Origin: Hymenobacter taeanensis
Lineage (GTDB): Bacteria; Bacteroidota; Bacteroidia; Cytophagales; Hymenobacteraceae
Direction: 5' to 3'
NCBI RefSeq assembly: GCF_013137895.1
Contig: NZ_CP053538.1
Location: forward strand, 3,937,001-4,001,000
DNA: 64,000 nucleotides
The notes beneath the pieces were generated by a model, which did not search any database, was not told the origin of the DNA, and was given only the letters and a program-made list of their open reading frames with translations. A program made the position numbers and the translations under genes. Below, piece after piece: positions 25,818-34,914 of the stretch; positions within the stretch are counted from its first letter, which is position 1, and each line of letters begins with the position of its first letter.

Positions 25818-27383
25818 ATGCAACGTTACAGCATCCTCTGGGCCGATGACGAAATCGACCTCCTGAAACCCCATATTCTCTTTCTGCAGGAAAAAGGCTA
25901 CGACGTAACCGGAGTTAACTCCGGCGCCGATGCCATTGAGCAGATTCAGGAGCAGACCTACGACATCGTGTTCCTGGATGAAAATATGCCGGGCCTCACG
26001 GGCCTGGAAACCCTCACTGAAATCAAAGCCACCCGGCCTACCGTGCCTGTGGTAATGATTACCAAGAGTGAGGAAGAGCACATCATGGAATCGGCCATAG
26101 GGGCCAAAATTGCTGATTACCTCATCAAGCCCGTGAACCCGAGCCAGATTCTGCTCTCGGTAAAGAAGGTGCTTGATAACAAGCGCCTCGTGAGTGAGGC
26201 CACTAACAGCGGTTACCAGCGTGATTTCCGGCAGCTGGGCATGCAGCTCTCCGACCGCCTTAGTCCCTCGGAGTGGGCCGATGTGTATAAGAAGCTGGTA
26301 TACTGGGAGCTGGAAATTGCTGAGACAGAAGGCAAGAGTATGGCCGACGTGTTTAACATGCAAAAGGACGAGGCTAACACCTACTTCGGCCGCTTCATCA
26401 CGGAGAACTACGAGGATTGGGTGAATGGTGACGAAGAAGCCCCGCTGATGTCGCACCAGCTGTTCAAGGAGCGCGTGTTCCCGATGCTCAAGGAAACCGG
26501 CGACACGCCCGTGTACTTCCTGCTCATTGACAACCTGCGCTATGATCAGTGGAAGGTACTGGAGCCCATTATTGCCGAAATGTTCACGGTAGACTCTGAG
26601 GAGACTTACTATAGCATTCTGCCTACTACTACGGCCTACGCTCGTAACGCCATCTTCTCGGGCATGATGCCCGGCGAAATCCAGAAGAAATACCCCAACC
26701 TGTGGGTGTGGGATGACGACGATGAAGGCAAGAACATGCACGAGGCGGAGTTCATGGAAATCATGTTCCAGAAGGCCGGCCAGAAGCACAAGTTCAGCTA
26801 CAACAAGGTGACTAACCTGCAGGCCGGTAAAGACCTGCTGGGCAAAATGGCTAACCTGCACAACAATTATAAGCTCAACGCCATCGTCTACAACTTCGTG
26901 GACATGCTCTCCCACGCCCGTACCGACATGGCCATGATTCGGGAGCTGGCCGCCGAAGAATCAGCGTACCGCAGCATCACCAAGTCGTGGTTCCTGCACT
27001 CGCCGCTGTACGAAATGCTGCAGGTTATTTCGGAGAAGAAGGGCAAGCTCATCATCACCACCGACCACGGCACCATCCGCGTTAAGCGTCCTTATAAGAT
27101 TGTAGGCGACCGGAACACGAATACTAACCTGCGTTACAAGCACGGCAAAAACCTGGGGTTTGATGACTCGCGTGATGTGTACACCGTGCGCAAGCCGGAG
27201 CACATTTTCCTGCCCCGCGAAAATGTGAGCACGGCCTACGTGTTTACGGTTGGTGACTACTTCTTCGCCTACCCCAACAACTACAACTACTACGTGAACT
27301 ACTACAAGGACACGTTCCAGCACGGTGGCATTTCCCTGGAGGAGTGCATTATTCCTTACGTGGTGCTGAGCCCGAAAGGGTAA
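25818..27383 (+). CDS. porX: PorX-type response regulator with PglZ phosphatase-like domain
   Basis: 521 residues. The N-terminal receiver (about 1-120) has the acidic pocket WADDE, phosphorylated Asp54 in FLDENMPG and the Lys in YLIKPVNP. The rest is a PglZ/alkaline phosphatase-superfamily domain with LLIDNLRYDQW and TTDHGTIRV contributing metal ligands. In Porphyromonas gingivalis PorX, with PorY, controls type IX secretion, and PorX-type PglZ domains have been linked to oligonucleotide phosphodiesterase activity. A T9SS sorting domain in this same window shows the secretion system is in use. No sensor kinase is adjacent, as is usual for porX. Confidence 0.92.
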   Translation: MQRYSILWADDEIDLLKPHILFLQEKGYDVTGVNSGADAIEQIQEQTYDIVFLDENMPGLTGLETLTEIKATRPTVPVVMITKSEEEHIMESAIGAKIADYLIKPVNPSQILLSVKKVLDNKRLVSEATNSGYQRDFRQLGMQLSDRLSPSEWADVYKKLVYWELEIAETEGKSMADVFNMQKDEANTYFGRFITENYEDWVNGDEEAPLMSHQLFKERVFPMLKETGDTPVYFLLIDNLRYDQWKVLEPIIAEMFTVDSEETYYSILPTTTAYARNAIFSGMMPGEIQKKYPNLWVWDDDDEGKNMHEAEFMEIMFQKAGQKHKFSYNKVTNLQAGKDLLGKMANLHNNYKLNAIVYNFVDMLSHARTDMAMIRELAAEESAYRSITKSWFLHSPLYEMLQVISEKKGKLIITTDHGTIRVKRPYKIVGDRNTNTNLRYKHGKNLGFDDSRDVYTVRKPEHIFLPRENVSTAYVFTVGDYFFAYPNNYNYYVNYYKDTFQHGGISLEECIIPYVVLSPKG

Positions 27384-27400
27384 ATGGTAAACTGCATAAT

Positions 27401-27430
27401 AAAAAGGCCGGTCAACTGACCGGCCTTTTT
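27401..27430 (+). terminator. Rho-independent terminator after porX
   Basis: Arms 27401-27414 and 27417-27430 (AAAAAGGCCGGTCA and its complement) close over a CAACTG turn and end in five T. Confidence 0.87.
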
Positions 27431-27607
27431 GTTGGAGGTCTAATGTAAGACGGAAGAGCGCAGTGACTTTTTTTCATGCACGCATTGTGCAGGAGCCAAC
27501 GCTTGCTAAACGAGCAAGTTGTGGCTTACGCTAGTCAATAAGGTAGATTTACCGTTGCAGTACACTTGAAGTCGTTTTTTGGAGCGGCCCAGGCTGATCA
27601 TTTAACT

Positions 27608-28627
27608 ATGAAGCACCTCGTTACGTTTCTACGTTGGTTACTAGTCGTTGCCGGGCTGCTCGCCGTAACGGCCAGCCTGCTATCTATTGCCCCGGCGCCG
27701 GTGTGGTGGCTTAAAGTGCTTGACTTCCTTCGCCTGCACCTGCTGGTGGGGCACGTAGTGGTACTACTAGGCCTAATTGGCCTGCGGAGCTGGAACCGGC
27801 ACGCGTTACGCTGGGCACTACTGGGCGGAACGCTCGCGGGGTTGGCCATTCAAGCGTATCATTTGGTGCCATACTTGCCACTTGCCCCGAAGGCGGTGCC
27901 CGATTGGACTGCCAACCGCAGCGGTCGGAAAAGCAACCACTTGCGTCTGCTCATCAGCAATGTTTACATGAAGAACCGCCAGGCTGAGCCGCTGCTCCGG
28001 CTGGTGCAAAACGTGCGGCCAGATATCGTACTAGCCATGGAAACCGACCAGTGGTGGGTGGAAGCGCTGCAGCCGTTGCGGGCTGAATTTCCGCACCGTA
28101 TAGAGCTGGCGCAGGACAACACGTACGGCATGGTCCTGTACTCCCGGCTTGCATTGGGTGAGCCGCGGGTACTGCACCTGGAGCAGGATGGGGTACCCTC
28201 CCTGCACGTGCTCGTACACCTGCGTAACGGCCGCCGGCTAATGCTGCATGCCATTCACCCACCGCCCCCAATTCCCGATGAATACCCTAGCAGTGTTGGC
28301 CACGCCGACCACGCATTCGACTCGGTTCGGCGGATGATAAACGTGGAGGAAGCGGCCGTGGTAGCTGGCGACTTCAACGACGTGGCGTGGTCGTCGGTGG
28401 TAAAGCGCCTTGATTCTGATGGCCAGTTACGCAACGTGCGTCTGGGACGCGGCTTGTTCAATACGTTTGATGCTCACTCGCTTATAATGCGCTGGCCGCT
28501 GGACCACATTTTCGTGACGCACCAATTCACCGTGGCTCAGCTTAAGCGTTTGCCGGATATAAATTCCGACCATTTTCCCCTCTACGCCGACCTGGTACTG
28601 CCGGCCGACTCGGCTGAGACACCATAA
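27608..28627 (+). CDS. Membrane-bound endonuclease/exonuclease/phosphatase-fold protein
   Basis: 339 residues from ATG 27608; the frame is open to a TTG at 27566, but the membrane segments start right after 27608. Three hydrophobic helices (about residues 5-95) anchor it in the inner membrane. The C-terminal domain is EEP fold, with the metal and catalytic residues in ISNVYMKNR, DIVLAMETDQ, VVAGDFNDVAWS, DHIFVT and SDHFPLYADL. Could act on phosphodiester substrates, from nucleic acid to lipids, in the periplasm. Two small hairpins lie upstream (27477-27527). Substrate unknown. Confidence 0.85.
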   Translation: MKHLVTFLRWLLVVAGLLAVTASLLSIAPAPVWWLKVLDFLRLHLLVGHVVVLLGLIGLRSWNRHALRWALLGGTLAGLAIQAYHLVPYLPLAPKAVPDWTANRSGRKSNHLRLLISNVYMKNRQAEPLLRLVQNVRPDIVLAMETDQWWVEALQPLRAEFPHRIELAQDNTYGMVLYSRLALGEPRVLHLEQDGVPSLHVLVHLRNGRRLMLHAIHPPPPIPDEYPSSVGHADHAFDSVRRMINVEEAAVVAGDFNDVAWSSVVKRLDSDGQLRNVRLGRGLFNTFDAHSLIMRWPLDHIFVTHQFTVAQLKRLPDINSDHFPLYADLVLPADSAETP

Positions 28628-29016
28628 TCTACTTTTCCGTTGGGCAAAGCATTATCCCGCTTCAGGTATAAAAATTTCTGCGAGCGGCTGGCAGCTTCGA
28701 GTCGAAACAACTGATTTGCGACGCCTTCAGCCGCCACGTCGGCGTCAATTTCCTCCGGCCCCACACGCCGCTGCTGTTTCTGGTGGGCACGGCTTACCGC
28801 CTAATGCCCGGCATCATAAACCGCCCTTGGTCGTGTAGGCCTACATAGTGACAGTGGCCTGTAGATGGTTAGAGAGTGGTGTGCCGGCTGGCTGGGTCTC
28901 GCCTGTTTGCAGCAGCATGCCAAGTGTACACCGTGAGCGAAGTCTTCCTAACCGCATGATAGCAGGGTGGGGAGCGGCTTCTTGGGGTGAGCAGGCTGAA
29001 ATTATAAGATGGCAGG
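28628..29016. other. Gap between EEP gene and paoC
   Basis: 389 bp between converging genes. One plus-strand frame is open for about 58 codons around 28673-28849 (for example HTPLLFLVGTAYRLMPG) but has no start codon and no family I recognise; it might be a gene remnant. No clear terminator is visible. Confidence 0.3.
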
Positions 29017-31367
29017 CTAAGCAGGCTGGCGCATGGCTTCCAGCACCTTGTCGGGGGTAATCGGCACTGAGCGCAGGCGCCGGCCGGTGGCGTGGAAAAT
29101 AGCGTTGCCCACGGCGGCGGCCGTGCCTACAATAGATATTTCGCCGATTCCCTTTACGCCCATGGCATTAATGTAAGGGTCGTGCTCGTCGATGAACTCC
29201 ACGTGCATGTCCGGGATATCGGCGTTGGTGCATACATGGTAGTCGGCTAGGTTAGCGTTGGTATAGCGAGCCAGATGGGGGTCGCGCACGCCGGCTTCCA
29301 TCAGGGCCGCCCCAATGCCCATCACAGCCCCGCCCAGAATTTGCGAGCGGGCAGTCTTGGGGTTGAGGATGCGTCCGCCGGCTACCACGCTCACCCAGCG
29401 CGTCACCCGCACCGTGCCCAGCTCGGGGTCGACGTGCACCTCGCAGAAGTGCGCCCCAAACGAATGCATGGAGTGCTGCCCGGCGGCATCCTTACCGGCG
29501 TCATCGGATTTGGCGTTCAGCGTGGCCTGGGCCGACTCATAGCCCGCGCCGTAGCGGCCGGTGGCTATGCCCTCCACATCGGTCATCTGCGCCCGCTGCA
29601 TCACCTCGGCATAGCCTTCGCCCTTGGCGGGCGTAGCCCTGAGCTGGAGGCGGCCTTTTACGACTTCTACGTCGGCAGGCTTAGCTTTGAAGAGTGGCGA
29701 TTTTTTGTCCATCACCGCCACCTTAACCAATTGCTGCAACACATCCTGCGCCGCCAGGTATACCGACGACGACACTGTGCCGGCCGCCATCGAGCCGCCC
29801 GAAATAACGGTTGTAGGCAGCACCGAGTCGCCCAACTCGAAGCGCACCTTGTCGGGGGCCAGGCCCAGCGCATCGGCGGCCGTTTGGGTGATGACGGTGT
29901 AGGTACCGGTACCCAGGTCGGTGGCAGCGGCCTGCGCTACGGCATGACCGTCGGCAAAGAGGCGCACGCGAGCATTGCCCTGCGCGCTGTGCACGGGGTA
30001 GCTGGCCGAGGCCATGCCCCAGCCCACCAGCACCTTACCCTCGCGGGTTTGCCCGGGCTGGGGGTTGCGCTTGCTCCAGCCAAAGAGCTCGGCCCCTCGC
30101 TCATAACACTGCTTGAGGCTTTTGCTGCTCCAGGGCTTGCCAGTGCTTGGGTCCTTATCGGCGTAATTGAGCAGGCGTACCTGAATGGGATCGAGGCCCA
30201 CCTGGTAGGCCAGGTCGTCCATTGAGCTTTCGAGGGCAAACGAGCCGGGGGCTTCACCAGGAGCGCGCATCCAGCTGGGAGTCATTACGTTTGACCGGCC
30301 TAGCTTAGTCACAGCCGCGAAGGCGGGGCAGGCGTAGAGCATGCCCGTAATCTTGCTGTTGGTTTCAGCGTACTCGTCCCAGGGCGACACGGTCGATACC
30401 TTATTGTGCACTAGGGCCAGCAGCTTGCCTCCCTTGGTAGCGCCCAGCTGTACGGTTTGCTCCTGGTCTTCGCGGAAGCCCATGCTGGTAAACATCTGGG
30501 GCGGGTGAGTACCAGCTTTACCGGCCGGCCTACTGCTTTGGCTGTGAGGGCCGTGAGCACGGTATGGGGCCAGATGGGGCCTTTGCAGCCGAAGCCCCCG
30601 CCCAGGTATTTATTGATGATGCGCACCTGATCCTGGGGCAGGCCTAGGTAGGCACTCACGGCCCGCTGCTGCCACGAAACACCCTGGGCCGTATCGTAGA
30701 GAGTAATGCGGGTAGGCGTTTCCCAGTGGGCGATGGTAGCGCCCGGCTCCATGGGGTTGTGTAGGTTAGCGGCGTGGGTATAAGTGGCCGTGAGCTGCAC
30801 CGGCGCGGCGGCGAAAGCAGCGGTGGCCTGTCCCCGGCGCTCGGTGCCCTCGGCCGCGGCGTCGGGTTGCCCGCCAGGATTAAACAGTTCTGCCTTGGGG
30901 TCGTGGTACGAGGCCACGGGCTGCTCAGCCGCGACCATTACACGCAGCTTGGCGGCGGCAGCCTGAGCGTGCTCCAGGGTGTCGGCCACCACCACAGCTA
31001 CCGGCTGGCCGGCATAGAATATCTGGTCGCTGGTCAGGGGTAGAAAAGTTTGCTGCACCGAGGGGCCAATGGCCTGCTTGCCCTCCTTCGACTCGGCCGT
31101 AAGGGCCGGCTTGGGGAGGTTCTGGTGAGTGAGGATGGCCAGCACGCCTGGCTCACGTTGGGCGGCGCTGGCGTCAAAGCCCGTAATACGGCCCTTGGCC
31201 ACGTCGCTGGTCTTGAGCACGGCATGCACCAGGCCCGGCACTTGATTGTACTCGGCCGAGTACTTGGCCGCGCCCGTCACCTTGGCGTAGCCATCCACGC
31301 GGCTCAGCGGCTGCCCGACGGCGGCGGCCTTTGGGTTGGTTTGGGCAAAAGTTGGTTCGCTATCCAT
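29017..31367 (-). pseudogene. paoC: PaoC-type molybdenum cofactor-binding subunit, frameshifted
   Basis: Reads from ATG 31365-31367 to stop at 29017-29019, but the frame changes once. The upstream frame is good to VKLVLTRP and then becomes nonsense; the downstream frame resumes with QMFTSMGFRED. The break sits in a run of four G at 30498-30501 (plus strand); one more G would restore a 783-residue protein, similar in size to PaoC/YagR (about 730). Catalytic subunit of a periplasmic aldehyde oxidoreductase: GGGFGCKG binds the cofactor and the catalytic Glu is in KGIGEISIVG near the C-terminus. The bodies of both halves look intact, so recent mutation or a homopolymer sequencing error is likely. 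Last gene of the pao set. Confidence 0.88.
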
Positions 31368-31410
31368 AAAAAGTAATGAGGCGTAACGGAATGAGAGAGG
31401 GCAGGGGGCG

Positions 31411-32397
31411 CTACGCGCCGACTACCTGCTGTAAGGCGCGCACCAGCGTATTCTGCGCCAGCTCCACCTTGTAGGCGTTGTGCTCGCGGGGGCGGGCATC
31501 CTGCAGTGCGGCCTTTGCCGCCGCCCGGAAGGTGGCCTCGGTGGGCGGTGCCCCGGTAAGCACCCTTTCGGCTTCACGGCTGCGCCAGGGCTGGGCGCCC
31601 ACACCCCCCAGCGCCACGCGGGCCGAGCGAATGGTGCCGCTCTGCACATCCAATCCCACCGCAGCCGAAGCCAGAGCGTAGGCGTAGCTAGCCCGCTCGC
31701 GCACCTTTAGGTAGGTAGAGCGTTGAGCATGGGCGGCCTGCGGGATGGTCACGGCCACAATTAGCTCGCCGGGTTCGAGTACGTTTTCCTTCTGCGGCGT
31801 GCTGCCCGGCAGCAGGTAGAACTCGGTCACAGGTACCTGGCGCTGCTTGCCCTTATGGTTTTCCAGCGTCAGCACCGCGTCCAGCGCCGACAGAGCCACA
31901 CTCAGGTCGCCGGGATAGGCGTTGGCAATGCAGCTCTCGCTCACGCCCAGGATGGCCAGGTTGTGGTTGTCGCCGGTTTGGGCGGGGCAGCCCGAGCCGG
32001 GTACGCGCTTGTTGCAGGGAAAGGCCGGGTCGCGGAAGTAACCGCAGCGGGTGCGCTGCAAGATGTTGCCCCCGATGCTGGCCATGTTGCGCAACTGCGG
32101 GGAGGCCGCCAGCAGCAGCGACTGCGATACGGCGGGGAATTGCTGCACTACGAGTGGATGCTCGCCCACGGCGTTCATGCGCTCCATGGCCCCGATGCGC
32201 AGCCCTTCCTTGGTTTGCTCAATGCCTTTAAAGGGTAGCAAATTGATATCGACCAGCAGCGGATGCTCCTGAATGCCTGCCTTCATTAGGTCAAGCAACG
32301 TGGTGCCGCCAGCAATGTAAGCGGCCTGGTCCTGGTCCTTTAACCGGCCCGTGGCTTCTTTTGCCGAGGTGGCCTGAGTATAGCTGAAGTTGTTCAT
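31411..32397 (-). CDS. paoB: PaoB-type FAD-binding subunit of aldehyde oxidoreductase
   Basis: 328 residues. Carries electrons from the molybdenum subunit through FAD. FAD contacts are in YIAGGTTLLDLMKAG and in RNMASIGGNILQRT. The Cys-rich insertion CGYFRDPAFPCNKRVPGSGC with nearby Cys matches the additional 4Fe-4S cluster of E. coli PaoB. The C-terminal CO dehydrogenase flavoprotein-like domain is complete. It starts just 4 bp after paoA ends and is followed by paoC after 43 bp, so it belongs to one transcript. Confidence 0.92.
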   Translation of the reverse strand: MNNFSYTQATSAKEATGRLKDQDQAAYIAGGTTLLDLMKAGIQEHPLLVDINLLPFKGIEQTKEGLRIGAMERMNAVGEHPLVVQQFPAVSQSLLLAASPQLRNMASIGGNILQRTRCGYFRDPAFPCNKRVPGSGCPAQTGDNHNLAILGVSESCIANAYPGDLSVALSALDAVLTLENHKGKQRQVPVTEFYLLPGSTPQKENVLEPGELIVAVTIPQAAHAQRSTYLKVRERASYAYALASAAVGLDVQSGTIRSARVALGGVGAQPWRSREAERVLTGAPPTEATFRAAAKAALQDARPREHNAYKVELAQNTLVRALQQVVGA

Positions 32398-32401
32398 GAG
32401 C

Positions 32402-33052
32402 TTAGCCTTTTGCTTGTTGGCCAGCCACCTCGCGCACGGCGGCCAGAATGTTGGCGTAGGCGCCGCAGCGGCATAGGTTGCCGCTCATCCACTCCCTGGC
32501 TTGGTCGTCGGAAGTGGCGTGGCCTTCGCGCACGCAGGCTACACCCGACATGATTTGACCGGGTGTGCAATAGCCGCACTGAAAACCGTCGTGCTTGACA
32601 AATGCCGCCTGCATGGGATGTAGTTGCTCGCCTGTGGCCAAGCCCTCGATGGTAGTAATTTCCTTGCCTTTCACCATCACGGCCAGGGTCAGGCACGACA
32701 GGGTACGTTGGCCGTCAACGTGCACGGTGCAGGCCCCACACTGGCCGTGGTCGCAGCCTTTTTTGGTCCCGGTCAGGTCCAGGTATTCGCGCAGGGCGTC
32801 GAGTAGGGTAGTGCGGGGTTCCAGGGTCAGGTTTTTTACCTGACCGTTGATGGTGAGCTGCAGAGGGCTGGCACCTGATACGATGGGGTTGTTAGGCGCC
32901 AGCTTCTCGGCCAGCGTTTCAGCCTGGCTGGCGATAGGTGAAGCCAACGCGAAGCCCAGAATGCCCCCGGCTTGCTGCATGAAGGTGCGGCGTGAGCCAT
33001 CTGCCGGCCGCGATGCCTCGGGCTGGTCCTCAGGAAATAAATCAGACTGCAT
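32402..33052 (-). CDS. paoA: PaoA-type 2Fe-2S subunit with Tat signal
   Basis: 216 residues. The N-terminus has a twin-arginine motif (SRRTFMQ, Arg21-Arg22) followed by a hydrophobic stretch GGILGFALASPIASQA, so the folded complex is exported by Tat to the periplasm. The plant-type 2Fe-2S ligands are in CDHGQCGACTVHV and the downstream Cys of TLSCLT; the second cluster uses CGYCTPG and CRCG. In E. coli PaoABC oxidises aromatic aldehydes in the periplasm. First gene of the set; neither an XdhC/PaoD chaperone nor cofactor genes are present here. Confidence 0.94.
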   Translation of the reverse strand: MQSDLFPEDQPEASRPADGSRRTFMQQAGGILGFALASPIASQAETLAEKLAPNNPIVSGASPLQLTINGQVKNLTLEPRTTLLDALREYLDLTGTKKGCDHGQCGACTVHVDGQRTLSCLTLAVMVKGKEITTIEGLATGEQLHPMQAAFVKHDGFQCGYCTPGQIMSGVACVREGHATSDDQAREWMSGNLCRCGAYANILAAVREVAGQQAKG

Positions 33053-33438
33053 ACTTAATCGGGAATAAGTGGCAAAGAGAATTCGCCCGAAGGCAGACTA
33101 AAGTGCACGCCACCAAAGTGGCAGCGAGCAGGGCTTTGCCCGCGATGGCGGCGGGCTCTTGGGGTAGTGCCGCCTGCCTTTTACGAGGCCAGGTAGTCAA
33201 AGGTCTTGGCCTCTCTACGATTCATTTGTAAAGTTTTCAAAGAGAAGAATACGCTTTTCAAATGGTGAAGCTTGGCCGCTTATGTAAGCTTGCTCGTTTA
33301 GGGGGTGTCCAGCGTAGTAACACTGGCTTATGGAGTCTACATGAAGTGGTGGTATTGGTAGCCCCTTCTTTACGAGTTGCCAAGCAGTAACATTGTCCTG
33401 AGTATACCTGCCGATTCCTTCTTCCGCACACCTTCCCT
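33053..33438. promoter_or_regulatory. Divergent gap paoA / nuclease gene
   Basis: 386 bp without a convincing gene or strong hairpin. It must contain the promoters for paoABC and the nuclease. I could not assign a good TAnnTTTG element for either. Confidence 0.4.
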
Positions 33439-34293
33439 ATGAAACTACTAACCAAACCCGCTTACCTGCTGCTGGTGTTGGCTGCCGCAACTAGTTGCGA
33501 CTCCAGTAACTCGCCTGATCCTACCCCGAAGGCAACCAGTGTACATCTCACGCTCGGCAACCCCAGCGGAGCGGTAGCTGATGTTAAAAAGCCTACTAAC
33601 TACTTGCTGCTGAAACCACAGTATGCGCTCAGCTACCACCGCGACCGTGGAATTCCGAATTGGGTGAGCTGGCACCTGGATAATACTTGGCGGGGGGCAG
33701 CACCCCGCCAAGATGACTTCCGGGCCGATGATGCCTTACCGGAGGGGTGGTACCAGGTGCAGGGGAGTAGTTACCAAGGCTCTGGCTTTGATAGGGGCCA
33801 TAACTGCCCCTCCGCCGACCGCACCAAAACAGTAGCCGATAACTCGGCCACTTTTCTGATGACCAACATGACGCCTCAGGCGCCGCGCAGTAATCAGCAA
33901 ACCTGGGCCCGGCTGGAGGAGTACTGCCGCTCCTTGGCCGATACAGGCAAAGAACTATATATACTATGTGGGAGCTACGGCAAAGGTGGCAGCGGCTCCG
34001 ATGGGGGAGTAACCCAAACCATTGACGAGGGGCACGTGACGGTGCCACGCCGGTGCTGGAAAGTAGTGATAATACTGCCCATAGGCAGTAATGATGCGGC
34101 TCGCGTTAGTACGGGTACGCGCGTTATTGCCATTGACTCGCCCAACGATAACAGCATCGGCAGCAACTGGGGCCAGTACCGTGTGAGCGTTGATGCCATT
34201 GAAGCCGCTACTGGCCTAGATCTGCTGTCGGCCGTTTCACCGGCAGTCCAAGCCAAGCTTGAGAGCACCGTAGACGCGGGCCCCACGGAGTAG
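33439..34293 (+). CDS. DNA/RNA non-specific endonuclease, lipoprotein
   Basis: 284 residues. Lipobox ATSC with Cys20 after a short hydrophobic stretch, so the protein is exported and lipid-anchored. The NUC (Serratia nuclease) core is DRGHNCPSADRT with the general-base His, and a metal-binding Asn in the following NMTPQAPRSNQQTWARLE helix. Two small loops (GSGGGV-type, residues near 190) differ from the Serratia enzyme. Would degrade extracellular DNA and RNA for nutrients. No inhibitor gene is adjacent, as expected for an exported enzyme. Confidence 0.92.
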   Translation: MKLLTKPAYLLLVLAAATSCDSSNSPDPTPKATSVHLTLGNPSGAVADVKKPTNYLLLKPQYALSYHRDRGIPNWVSWHLDNTWRGAAPRQDDFRADDALPEGWYQVQGSSYQGSGFDRGHNCPSADRTKTVADNSATFLMTNMTPQAPRSNQQTWARLEEYCRSLADTGKELYILCGSYGKGGSGSDGGVTQTIDEGHVTVPRRCWKVVIILPIGSNDAARVSTGTRVIAIDSPNDNSIGSNWGQYRVSVDAIEAATGLDLLSAVSPAVQAKLESTVDAGPTE

Positions 34294-34433
34294 TGGCCTG
34301 CCTACACGGCAGATAAAAGAGGCAGCGAAAAACCTCAGCAGGACAAAGAGTTGTATTAACTGAGGGGCAGCACTTGCGTAAGAACTTGAAGCCACCTTGG
34401 TTGGTGGGCGTAGTCACTTAACCCTGTTGGCAT

Positions 34434-34787
34434 ATGGCAACCTCAGATTCTTCCGCCTCAGATATTTACAACGAGTTTAAGCAGGATGTAAATATGACCG
34501 CAAGTGAGCTGGAAAAATGGCTCAAGACTGATGAATCAAAATCCGTAGGCCAGGATAGTGGCGATGGCACCAGCATTGGGCACAAATCGGGGGAGCACAT
34601 CATCCGAATTCTGCACAAGAAAAAGGCCGACTTAACCTCCGACGATGAAGCTCACATGCATAAAGTGCACAGTTATGTGAGCCGTCATCTTGGGCAGGGG
34701 CCTCATCATGAGGAAGATGTAGAAACATCCCGTTGGCGCTACTCCCTCATGAACTGGGGACACGACCCCCTGAAGGACAAGAGGTAA
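34434..34787 (+). CDS. DUF3140 protein
   Basis: 117 residues, highly charged. Matches the DUF3140 layout: EFKQDVNMTASELEKWLKTDESKSVG, HKSGEHIIRILHKKKADLT and the end SRWRYSLMNWGHDP. Often described as DNA-binding in database names, but I know of no experiment. The gene stands alone, transcribed toward the first receptor, with a long hairpin in between. Start ATG 34434 fits. Confidence 0.88.
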   Translation: MATSDSSASDIYNEFKQDVNMTASELEKWLKTDESKSVGQDSGDGTSIGHKSGEHIIRILHKKKADLTSDDEAHMHKVHSYVSRHLGQGPHHEEDVETSRWRYSLMNWGHDPLKDKR

Positions 34788-34801
34788 CCTACTGGCCTAG
34801 G

Positions 34802-34884
34802 ACAAGCCTTCCGGCCACCGACAGGCATCTGAATGCACCGCTTTTTGGGGGTGTCAGATGCTTGCAGGCGGCCGGAAGGCTTGT
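34802..34884. terminator. Long two-part hairpin between converging genes
   Basis: Outer arms 34802-34816 and 34870-34884 are perfect (15 bp); an inner stem pairs 34825-34832 with 34854-34861. It can terminate both strands. Confidence 0.75.
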
Positions 34885-34914
34885 TTAGGAAGTTGCGCGG
34901 CTAGGCCACCAGGC

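Noticed and set aside
25773..26915. 380-codon open frame antisense to porX
   Set aside because: Shadow frame of porX; composition is not protein-like and porX is complete.
28673..28849. Possible remnant frame with HTPLLFLVGTAYRLMPG
   Set aside because: No start codon and no recognisable family; too short to support a gene call.
29275..30225. 316-codon open frame antisense to paoC
   Set aside because: Shadow of the molybdenum subunit; the paoC translation carries all family motifs.
27506..33301. 13-nt sequence at 27506-27518 repeated inverted at 33289-33301
   Set aside because: Matches of this length are expected by chance many times in 64 kb, and nothing flanking supports a repeat pair or recombination site.
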